Of a stretch of 64,000 bases of DNA, positions 56,278-64,000 are shown in pieces. The stretch lies in assembly GCA_963971535.1 (NCBI GenBank), contig OZ020589.1, forward strand, positions 88,397,183-88,461,182, written 5' to 3'. The notes below the pieces were generated by a model that saw nothing but the letters and a program-made list of their open reading frames with translations, was not told the DNA's origin and ran no database searches. Source of the DNA: Notolepis coatsorum. Taxonomy: Eukaryota > Chordata > Actinopteri > Aulopiformes > Paralepididae. Each line of letters opens with the position of its first letter. Positions within the stretch are counted from its first letter, which is position 1. Position numbers and translations under genes: made by a program.

Positions 56278-56680
56278 TTGTTTGATTGATTGATTGAAAA
56301 CTTTATTAACAGATTGCAGAATGGGTACAGTACAGTACAGCTCAATTACATAAGGGGATGCAGACCAGAGAAAGAATTTCGTCTTGTTTACATCAGGGTC
56401 CCCCATTTTTAATTCATCATAACATATATGACACACACGACACAGATAGACAGTACTGCTACATCTATACATTTATGACATACCAGATTTGCAAATACAG
56501 TAGGCTACTGTTTGTGATACAAAAAGAGTCCAGAAAAGAGAGTACATTTGACGTAGAAACTGTTGGAGGAGGTTGGGTAGGAGGGGTGGGTGGGGGATAG
56601 ACTTACACTGTACAAGCAAAACTGTACATTGGAATATTGACAAAACCATACTTGGTCATTTACTGTACATTGGAGGGGGT
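56278..56680 (-). mobile_element. Retroposon 3' end nested in the foldback element
   Basis: On the minus strand it ends CTGTTAATAAAGTTTTCAAT plus CAAT repeats, with GAGCTGTACTGTACTGTACC upstream. The body matches 44850-45060 in the words AATTTCGTCTTGTTTACATC and GGGTCCCCCATTTT. The right edge is approximate. Confidence 0.6.
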
Positions 56681-56984
56681 TGATATAGCTATAAACCTGC
56701 ATTCCTTCGAATATATCATTAATCAATTAAACTTATATTGAAATACACTATATAGCCTATATATACACCAACACTGAAATGACAGTGGATAAATAAATAA
56801 GAACTAAAGCTAAACGTGGAAATAGACTGCATTAATATTCCATAACAAGTCTTGTGTGCGACTACGAATGAACAGTAGCCTATAGGCTTAATTATGGAAT
56901 AATAAGCCATACTGCGTTCATTCATTACGCCCGCCGTAGGCTATATATATTATATGTCATTCATTCATTCATATACAGTACTGC

Positions 56985-57024
56985 GCGCGCGCGTGCGTGT
57001 GTGTGTGTGTGTGTGCGCGCGCGC
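56985..57024. repeat. Alternating purine-pyrimidine tract (GC/GT)n
   Basis: GCGCGCGCG, TGCGTGTGTGTG and GCGCGCGCGC in a row, the inverted counterpart of 55546-55580. Z-DNA-prone. Confidence 0.9.
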
Positions 57025-57344
57025 TGCGGCAGGTGTGTACCGCGAGCTGTATATGATGCCAATACATTAATCTAATCTAGTTTTGATGGGCGCAAGCGTG
57101 ATTACGAAACCTAGCCGCATTTCTCGGAGACGCTCTCTGATTGGCACTGACTGACGCTAGGTTTCGTAATCACGCGGCTCGCAAGACTTGCAAAGCACTT
57201 CCGCCATTTCATTTCACACAGCTGCGTCACCAGTTGCCTTATAAGGAGCTATGGAGGCGTTGATTTGTATGCAAATGAGCTGAACGGGAACGCGCTTTTG
57301 AGTTTAAGACAGAATGCCATTCTCCAAGCAGATATCAGATAATA

Positions 57345-57534
57345 ATAATAATAATCGCTGGATATACACTGTATACGGTAAAATATTATTATAGACTTTT
57401 TTTTTGTCTTGTTTCTGTACTTGCATGTAATTTTAACCACCTTGACTGTTAGTTTCATTATGCATTATGTGTTGAGTACTGACTTTTAATAATTTCTGTT
57501 TTGCAATAATAAAAAAAAAAAAAAAAAAAAAAAA
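57345..57534 (+). mobile_element. Short poly(A)-tailed retroposed insert with 13-bp target duplication
   Basis: A ~165-bp sequence ends in a run of more than 20 A. It is flanked by ATATCAGATAATA at 57332-57344 and 57535-57547. A long target duplication plus poly(A) is the mark of LINE-machinery retroposition. The insert itself (with TTGTCTTGTTTCTGTACTTG and TTGCAATAATAAAA) is not a SINE I know; it may be the 3' end of a host mRNA. Confidence 0.7.
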
Positions 57535-57692
57535 ATATCAGATAATATAATTTGTGCGACCTTTTCAGCCACTTAAGACATATTACCAGCACGTTCAGGA
57601 CTCAGAGTGTACTTGTCATAGATTATGTCTCAGTGGTTCCAAGATAAGTCTTCCAGAATATATCTTTGAGAATTTTTCGAGAATGAGACCCA

Positions 57693-58847
57693 ATGACAAG
57701 TTCACTCTGAGTCCTCAACGCGCTGGGAACATGTCTTAATGACTCAAACTTGTCTCAGCTGAGATGCCGCGATGAGGAATTTCACCGCTCTGAAACATGA
57801 ACGCGCGTTTCCGTCCGAAGCTCCTTATAAGGCAGCCAATACGGAAGTGTGCAGATGAAATCGCAAAAAGTTAATAGTTAGACACACCTGTCCAGCTCAT
57901 TAGAATGCAACTGACGATGCAGCCGTGTGAAAATGGTTGCCGATAGGAGGCGTTTTGCAACCGATCAAAATTAGATTAGGTTAATTGTATTGTCATCATA
58001 TACGTAGTAGAGCTTGTGGTGCGTGCGCGCGCACACACACACACACACACACACATACACACACACGCAGTACTGTATAGCCTACGCGCGTAATGAATGA
58101 ACGCAGTATAGGCTTATATTATTCTAATCATTACTTGTTTTGTTAGGAGAGCAGCAAATATACTGCACTGCCCGCCCCGTAGACATAGTACAGTCCACCA
58201 TGCAGTCCGCTGGTACGCCCGACTCTGACGGCCTTATGTGTATACTGTACTTACTGTACGTAGGTAGGGCAGACCATAGTATCTACTAAATCCTAATGAA
58301 ACAAGTCATTAGAATAATATAAGCCTATATACTGTTCATTCATTAGACACGTATAGGCTATACTGGCGCACACAAGACTTATGGAATATTAATGCAGTCT
58401 ATTTCCACGCGATTAGCTTTAGTTCTTATTTATTTATTTATTTATCCACTGTCATTTCAGTGTTGGTGTATATGCTATATAGTGTATTTCAATATAAGTT
58501 TAATTGATTAAAGATATATTCGAAGGAATGCAGGTTTATAGCTATATCAAACAAAGGTCTGTCCCATTGTATACCAATCAATGGGATATATTGCATGTTG
58601 ACCTGCATTATTTCAAATGTATAATTAATCATTAAAACAGATATGTAACAAATAAGAAATACAAATTCCACAGAAGGCATTAAATAATAATTATTTTCAA
58701 TCATTTCATAATAATTGCATAATTGTGTTTGAATATCTGAGTAATTAAAGTAATTATACATTTATATGTACATAATATGTCTTAAATGGGCAGAAATCTG
58801 CCTAAGAGGAAATTTTTTGTCGTAAATCCGTTCGGGAATGAGACCCA
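57693..58847. mobile_element. Further copy of the foldback family, right-hand part
   Basis: It repeats, in direct orientation, sequence of 55253-56240: ATGACAAGTTCACTCTGAGT, GATGCAGCCGTGTGAAAATG, the CG/CA tract and the CTGTCATTTCAGTGTTGGTG arm. It ends GGGAATGAGACCCA at 58847, the family terminus. The copy at 55180-57692 seems to have inserted into this one, whose left part is not intact. Confidence 0.55.
58027..58077. repeat. (CG/CA)n tract
   Basis: GCGCGCGCACAC followed by a (CA)n run of about 40 bp, third copy of the Z-DNA-prone tract of this foldback family. Confidence 0.9.
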
Positions 58848-59229
58848 CTGTCCTGGATGTTTTTTAGCAGTCAATGTTGAAGAGGGAATATAGACCTATC
58901 CACGGAATCTAAATCTAAGCGCTCTGTACGTGGTAGCTGGTAGGTATGTTGTAATGACACCAAATAAAAAAACTGAGAAATGTGAGGCTCTCTAATTTGA
59001 CATACCGTTGAAAGCTAGTCTGTATCACAAATGACTCCCTTTTTATTTAATATTTAGTTAGACATGTCTTGAGTTGTGTGTCTTGAGGTGTTTGAGGGCT
59101 CAACAAATTGTGTTTTACCACATGCAGTCATGCAGAAGGATCTCTTTAAATCTTGCGAGAGGTGAGATTTTTGTTTCCCAGGGAACACACTTCAGTGTGA
59201 AAAAAGGATTAAACAAATCGATAAAATGT
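58848..59229. other. Intronic sequence, nothing recognised
   Basis: No gene or element recognised; short open frames only. Confidence 0.45.
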
Positions 59230-59958
59230 CTAAGACCCGGCGGCCGGGTAGCGCAACGGACTTAAGCGTCTGTGTCATAATCACAGCAAGAGCGTTCTTC
59301 ACTCCTCCTCATTCCCCCCTCACATTCACCACACGCCCTCCTCACTCCTCTTCATCCTCCCTTCCATCCACCACGGAAGCCTCATGCCCATATATGGTCA
59401 GCACCCCTTCACCCCCTGTCACTCAACTCAGCTGCACCTCATCCCCTGATTCGCACGCTGCCAGGCACCTCACTCCTCACAGCTGTATCCCATCCCCTGT
59501 TGATGAAGACCCTACTTCTACCGGACGACGCTGACCAGAAGTTGTCGTGGTGTTAGTATCATTACCTAGGTACGACGCCTCAGTCCGAAGACCTGCTAGA
59601 CATCCCTGTGTGATTATTCCCTGTTCTAACTTTCCTCTCTTGTGCCCAGGACCTCCGTGCCAGCGTGCCCCTGTCTGGACCCCCTGGAGCTTACCAAGGA
59701 GTTCCTGCTCACTCTATCGACACGGACCCGTGTCTTCCGTCCGCAGTAGCACTGGAGTGCACCTGCTCCCATTACCCCAAGAACATTTCCAATTCATATC
59801 TGTTGTACATTTCTGGATGTAACTCTTGCCTACTTGGGAATACTATTAAACAACCTGAAACGCTCCATTCTCTCTTCTCCTGTGTTCAGCGATTGGGCTC
59901 TACTTAAAACGTTAGGTTATGGCTATAACCAAGTTCTGTGAGTATTGGTGACGCTCGG
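59230..59958 (+). other. Unassigned; possible SINE head and LTR-like remnant
   Basis: GGGTAGCGCAACGGACTTAA at 59245 resembles a pol III A box. From 59273 (TGTCATAATCACAGC) the C-rich sequence runs to a late ATTAAA at about 59845, an outline like a degraded Gypsy-type LTR. No matching right end or target duplication could be placed, so this remains a guess. Open frames of 80-100 codons have no recognisable motif. Confidence 0.25.
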
Positions 59959-61204
59959 TGTTACAAAGGATCAGATTAACCCGAATATATATATTTATTG
60001 ATTGATATATATTGCATAGTATTTGTATATCGTTTGATATCCCTTGTATATTCCTTGTACATATACACGGAATATCCCTTTAGCCTATTACAGACCATAA
60101 TATTTCATTCTCCTATTGGACAGCGGTCCACAGGTGCCGGGGCCGTGCCTCCAGAGTCAGGTTCAAAGCCACCGTCAAGACATGTCTGTACATGCCCGGC
60201 CTTGCCCAGGGATACGAGACAGAAATGAGGTTGGCACTAGATTGTTCGCCGTGCATATAAATATGGCGCAGGTGAATACAGAAGTAGAGTTACCCAATAA
60301 GTTGAAGCCTCACCCACGATACTCCGTGCGGTGAAGTATGGCCTGTTTGGCCCCAAAATAGAGCATTGAGACCGCGTGCGAATTAATAACTGAATTGTCA
60401 GAGTTTGGCGCTATACCGTCGAGTGCGACATATTTCTATTAAGTCAGTAATAGTCTATTTGTGTATAGTGTATCGTGCGGCTAAAGTTCTACAGTGACCA
60501 GCATCACCAACGCTTCCTCGTATCAGCTAGAGTGCTTATCCAGGCTGGGCTGCTTTCATGGCGCTTTCACCCGAGGAGACCTAGACGAGAACCGTGTGGA
60601 CATGTACACTGGATTAATCTACCCGACGACTGCATAGCCCTTTGCGGCTGGATTATATTTGTTTTGGTCCTGTGATTTATGGAGCGGAGAATCGCCGACG
60701 CCTACACGTGTTGGATTTACCCTGTGAGGAGACCAGTCGAGTCTGCGCCTCAGAGAGCCTGAGGCCGGCTAGCTTTCTTCACTGTGGAGCTACAGTCTAC
60801 GGAGAACAGCTGTATTCGTCTGTGGATCAAGAGACTATTGCACTGTCTCCTGTACTTGGAGTCTCCTTAGTCATCGTTGACCAGACTCTCTACTACCGAC
60901 AGATCCTCTACCCCTGCTGGCTTACAACCGGGGGGACCCTTCCAGTATCTCCCGCTATATATTACTAGTGTACCATAGATATAATTCCCTAAGATTCAGG
61001 TTGTATAATTACCTCCTGCGTAACCAGAGAATGGACATTCATTATTGTTATTATTATCTATTCCCTACCTGTGGAACAAATTACCTGCCATCATCAGGGG
61101 CGCCTGCTCTGTCGAAGCTTTTAAATCCCTGCTTAAGACTCATCTTTTCTCTCTCTCCTTCAACCTACCTTGATCTCACCTGGTCGGGGACTGACCTTTA
61201 GATT

Positions 61205-61552
61205 AATCTGTGTAGTTTAGTTATGGTACAGGGTACTACATGGTACCACTGGGTAGTTTACTATAGGGTAGTTTAGTTAGGGTACAGGGTACTACATGGT
61301 ACCACAGAGTACTACATGGTACTGCATGGCATTACAGGGTACTACATGGCTTACATAGCTCTACATGGCACTACATGGAACTACATGGCACTACGGGGTA
61401 CTACATGGTACCACAAGGCACCACAGGGTACTACATGGCACTACAGGGTACTACAGGATACTATGGGGTACTACATGGCACTATGGGGTACTATAGGGTA
61501 CTACATGGCACTACGGGGTACTACATGGCACTACAGGGTACTACATGTCTGC
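61205..61552 (+). repeat. GGGTACTACATGGCACTACA minisatellite
   Basis: Irregular tandem repeats of GGTACTACATGG and GCACTACAGG blocks (11-13 bp) inside the LINE 3' untranslated region. Open frames through it are shadows. Confidence 0.9.
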
Positions 61553-61590
61553 TCCTTTGCAGCACCACAAACATGGGAACTCTCTAACTC

Positions 61591-61591
<1 letters not shown>

Positions 61592-61641
<50 letters not shown>
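61592..61641. repeat. Poly(C) run of 50 bases
   Basis: An uninterrupted C run followed by CTCCCTCCCCC. Its true length is uncertain because such runs are hard to sequence. Confidence 0.95.
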
Positions 61642-61644
<3 letters not shown>

Positions 61645-62004
61645 CTCCCCCTTCTCTCTGGGTACCCGTCTCCTGGCGCTGACTAAGGTGATGGATGCCT
61701 CGGGGTCTTGGCCAAGCTTGTAGTGACTGCTCTACATGCACCTCCGAGGCCTTGGATCAGTTATTCTCCGCCGTCTGTCCGTGGTCCTGTCAACTGATTA
61801 ACAGACTGTTAACAGATTAACAGTCAACGCGGTTTCATTGCTGGGTTAAGTACTTCTATTCTATTCACATAATACGCTTACTTCATATATCTACTCCATT
61901 CACATATATGCCTACCACTTGTATCTATTGCTATGTCCGCCTACTACAATCTCATGAGCTGTCTAACGCCTGTCCCGTCTCCCTGTCTTCCTATGACTTG
62001 CTGT

Positions 62005-62270
62005 CCTGGAGTGTTGTCCGGAGTGTTGGACGTCCCGTGACGAAGGCCGGGAGATTGCGACCCCCTCTGCGTGCCCCCCTGTCTCCGGAGGTCTCGTAGT
62101 GGTGACCGGAGTGCCGGATGTCCCGCGATGATGTCGGGGAGTTCGCGACCCTCTCTGCGCCACCCCCTATCTCCCTGTCTCCGGCTGTCCCTGAGCAACG
62201 ACCGGAGTGTTGAATGTCCCGTGACTAAGACGGGGAGGACGTGACCCTCTCTGCGCCGCCCCTGTGCCTC
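62005..62270 (+). repeat. ~90-bp tandem repeat in LINE 3' untranslated region
   Basis: Three diverged copies of a unit with GTGACCGGAGTGCCGGATGT, GATGTCGGGGAG and GACCCTCTCTGCGCC. A second pair of ~60-bp repeats (CTCTATCTTTAATCTTTCAA) follows at 62280-62365. Confidence 0.85.
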
Positions 62271-62370
62271 AAATAGATCCGCTATCAACTCTATCTTTAA
62301 TCTTTCAAAATGTTCAGTTGCTATCGCTATTAGCTCTATCTTTAATTTTTCAAAATGTACAGTTGCTATT

Positions 62371-62412
62371 GCATGCACTCATCTGTGTTTCACTACACAC
62401 ATGAGTGCATGC
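62371..62412. other. Perfect 12-bp stem-loop in LINE 3' untranslated region
   Basis: GCATGCACTCAT (62371-62382) and ATGAGTGCATGC (62401-62412) are exact reverse complements around an 18-base loop with further GTGT/ACAC pairing. It could be an RNA structure near the 3' end used by the LINE. Confidence 0.75.
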
Positions 62413-63015
62413 TTACCAACTGTCCGTCTGCAACACTACTATCACCAACATCTAAGAAGGGAGATCCCCCCTTGAACGGCCCTTCTAAGGTTTCTCTCCT
62501 CCACACTGCCTGTGGAGCTTTTTTCCCTATTGTTAGGTTTTAGTGAGTTTTTCCTTACCTTCGCGTGGGGTATGTCTGGGAGTGCTTGCATTCTTTCATT
62601 TATTTGCATTCATCTAAAAAAATTTTGGACCCTATGGTGTTCTTGTTCTGTTCTTGACTTATTGTTATGTTGTCTTCTTGACTTGTTTAAAGAAGACCTG
62701 TACGGCCCATGGGGACATTAACGTGTGTTGTCGGGCCCTATAAATAAATTTGATTTGATTTGATTTGATTTGCCTACGCACATTCCTTTGCCTTATAAGC
62801 GCATCCAAAGTAAAATACAGAGAAGTATATTATGTACCTTTTGCTGCAATAAATACTTGATTACACCTTTGTGTGGAACCGATTCATTGTGGGAAGTGTT
62901 CATCATATTTATATATCATGTACTGTATGGCCAGTAATTAAAGTACATAAAGCGGTAGTGGTTTAATGATACCATACTTATCAATACAGTCAGGGAATTG
63001 TACCCCTCAGTTACA

Positions 63016-63036
63016 ATTGGTCCTTCGAGCCGGAGG
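63016..63036 (+). other. Primer-binding-site-like sequence after the LTR
   Basis: TTGGTCCTTCGAGCCGG begins two bases after the LTR end. A TGG-initial word at this position is where a tRNA 3' end (CCA) would pair to prime minus-strand synthesis. I cannot name the tRNA with certainty. Confidence 0.6.
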
Positions 63037-63083
63037 GTAACTAGTGTAATATTAATATAGTGGTATTAATATTGACATGGCCT

Positions 63084-64000
63084 ATGATGAACACTCCACA
63101 AAACGGTTCTCCTAAAGTAGATCGCCCGCAGCGTAGACGGCAGACACCTCAGTACTTAGAGGATTACGTTGCCAATATACTACCTAGCTTTCTACAGACG
63201 GTAAACGCGGAAAAAGTAGATAGTAAAATTATGTCCGACCCTATCGACCAGGCTACCCCGCCAATAGAGGCCCTAGTGGGTTCTAACGTAACTGACCAAG
63301 CTCACGGTAGGGACCAGGAGGGACCCGACATGACTTTACCCCCCGCCAAGACCGAAGAAGTAGTCCCCGGAGAGCTCCAGGATAAAGACAGCCCTCCAGG
63401 GATGGAACTCTACCCGCTACAAGAAGAGGAGAGCACCCCGGAGATGGATCTCCAGGACTCGCCACAGGAGAACAGATCTCCAACGAGTACTGCCAGGAGC
63501 GGATCACCTCAACCAGCGTCTTCCCCCAGCGAGGCGGACAAGATGCTGGCACAGGCATTCCTCGCCAGCCTAGCAGCCTCAACAGAGCGCGATCGACTCC
63601 AAGCACAGACGCTTAGTGAGCGCGAACATTCTTCCATGGAAAGAGAACGCCTTCAGGCGCAGCAACGGAGCGACGAAGATCGTATACGTCTAGAGATTAG
63701 ACGCCTTCAGACGGAAGAGAATATGGTAAGGGACCGGGCCGAAGCCCAGCGCGCCGCCGCCGAAGCCCAGCGCGCCGCTGCCGGTGCCCAAAGAGAAGCA
63801 GAGCGCGACCTCGCTCTCACCAAGCGCGAAGCCGAGCGCGACCGATTACAAGCGCAGATAATGGAGCAGCTGATCACCAGGGCAACACCCCCTCCCTCCG
63901 CACGGGGTTCCAGGGCCTCGTCAAGACAAGGGTCAAGGGCACCCTCCCCTACCCGATCAAGCGACCCTGAGCCCGACCACCAGAGAGAGCCTATACCCCC
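63084..64000 (+). CDS. Gag-like protein of the LTR retrotransposon (runs off the window)
   Basis: An open frame of at least 305 codons starts at the first ATG pair after the primer site (MMNTPQNGSPKVDRPQRRRQ) and is still open at the edge. It reads PQYLEDYVANILPSF near the start, then an acidic, Pro/Ser-rich region, then a long coiled coil of Arg/Glu/Ala/Gln heptads (from about residue 160 to 255, for example ERERLQAQQRSDEDRIRLE), then a basic Ser/Arg tail (SARGSRASSRQGSRAPSP). Position, charge pattern and lack of enzymatic motifs fit the gag (capsid precursor) N-terminus of a BEL/Pao or Gypsy element. The part seen looks whole. Pol and the 3' LTR would lie to the right. Confidence 0.65.
   Translation, partial: MMNTPQNGSPKVDRPQRRRQTPQYLEDYVANILPSFLQTVNAEKVDSKIMSDPIDQATPPIEALVGSNVTDQAHGRDQEGPDMTLPPAKTEEVVPGELQDKDSPPGMELYPLQEEESTPEMDLQDSPQENRSPTSTARSGSPQPASSPSEADKMLAQAFLASLAASTERDRLQAQTLSEREHSSMERERLQAQQRSDEDRIRLEIRRLQTEENMVRDRAEAQRAAAEAQRAAAGAQREAERDLALTKREAERDRLQAQIMEQLITRATPPPSARGSRASSRQGSRAPSPTRSSDPEPDHQREPIP

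Larger units (their letters stand above)
55180..57692. mobile_element. Foldback element with long inverted arms (same family as 54877)
   Basis: It begins TGGGTCTCATTCCCCAA and ends GAATGAGACCCA. The first ~150 bp (with GGAAGACTTATCTTGGAACC) are mirrored at the right end (57540-57692). A second, larger pair of inverted arms lies inside: about 55600-55960 against 56740-56950, sharing CACTGTCATTTCAGTGTTGG and GGAATATTAATGCAGTC. A LINE tail (56278-56680) and a poly(A)-tailed insert (57345-57534) are nested in it. No transposase. Confidence 0.65.
61041..62769 (+). mobile_element. L2-type LINE 3' end inserted in the LTR
   Basis: It starts within the end of the reverse-transcriptase frame: LWNKLPAIIRGACSVEAFKS, then LLKTHLFSLSFNLP and a stop (about 61070-61173). 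The LWNxLP...SVxxFKxxLKTHLF block is the conserved C-terminus of L2/CR1 LINE ORF2. A 1.6-kb 3' untranslated region follows, containing a minisatellite, a 50-bp poly(C) run, further tandem repeats, a hairpin and the L2-like words GTTTTAGTGAGTTTTTCCTT. It ends in TTTGA repeats. It is 5'-truncated, as usual for LINE insertions. Confidence 0.85.
59959..63015 (+). mobile_element. 5' LTR of an LTR retrotransposon, interrupted by a LINE
   Basis: It begins TGTTACAAAGGATCAG and ends CCTCAGTTACA. Apart from the LINE insert at about 61041-62769 it matches the solo LTR at 51010-52396 along its length, so the LTR proper is about 1.3 kb. It has a TATAAATA box near 60257 and AATAAA near 62846. The 3' LTR lies beyond the window. 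The two copies differ at many positions, so the family has been active over some time. Confidence 0.85.

Noticed and set aside
61316-61741. Poly-Pro/poly-Gly proteins
   Set aside because: Translations of the 50-base C run and the neighbouring minisatellite in a LINE 3' untranslated region.

Overview
The window looks like a piece of a ray-finned (teleost) fish chromosome, and it is almost wholly repetitive. The evidence is two spliced exons of a vertebrate MAL-family gene, fish-type L2/CR1/Rex1-like LINEs, tRNA-derived SINEs with intact pol III boxes, hAT and piggyBac-type DNA elements, and LTR elements with 5-bp target duplications. Only one host gene can be supported: a mal-like gene on the minus strand, with its last coding exon at 50413-50487 and the preceding exon at 54370-54495. 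Its earlier exons lie beyond the right edge.

Layout. (1) 1-13409 is one giant minisatellite of an 18/20-bp unit, organised into nested higher-order repeats of 1496, 5035 and 1793 bp. (2) 13410-15892 holds a 23-bp minisatellite, a 13-bp minisatellite, and a 1.6-kb foldback DNA element inserted into the latter. (3) 16331-44845 appears to be the remains of one minus-strand LINE, with SGNH/esterase ORF1, endonuclease and reverse transcriptase, broken apart by later insertions. The largest insertion is 17771-38825, a 21-kb tandem array of a non-autonomous LTR retrotransposon: six LTRs alternating with five internal regions, bounded by one 5-bp target duplication (GATTG). A hAT remnant, a piggyBac-type MITE, a long-inverted-repeat element and a 191-bp solo LTR account for much of the other breaks. 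(4) 44850-50100 is intergenic, with SINE and LINE tails and a CpG-rich patch. (5) 50413-54495 is the 3' part of the mal-like gene. Its last intron holds a hAT element that in turn holds a solo LTR and a SINE. (6) 54877-58847 is a nest of foldback/MITE copies with Z-DNA-prone tracts and a short poly(A)-tailed retroposed insert. (7) 59959-64000 is the 5' part of a second LTR retrotransposon of the same family as the solo LTR in the mal intron. Its LTR is interrupted by an L2-like LINE 3' end, and it is followed by a primer-binding-site-like sequence and an open gag-like frame that runs off the window.

The most striking object is the LTR-retrotransposon tandem array. A single insertion into a LINE (one intact target duplication around the whole array) seems to have been amplified in place to more than 21 kb by unequal exchange between its LTRs, and the copies are almost identical. 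The very long open frames in 1-13409 and in the array are by-products of stop-poor repeats and are not annotated as genes. Coordinates of repeats without sharp edges are approximate.
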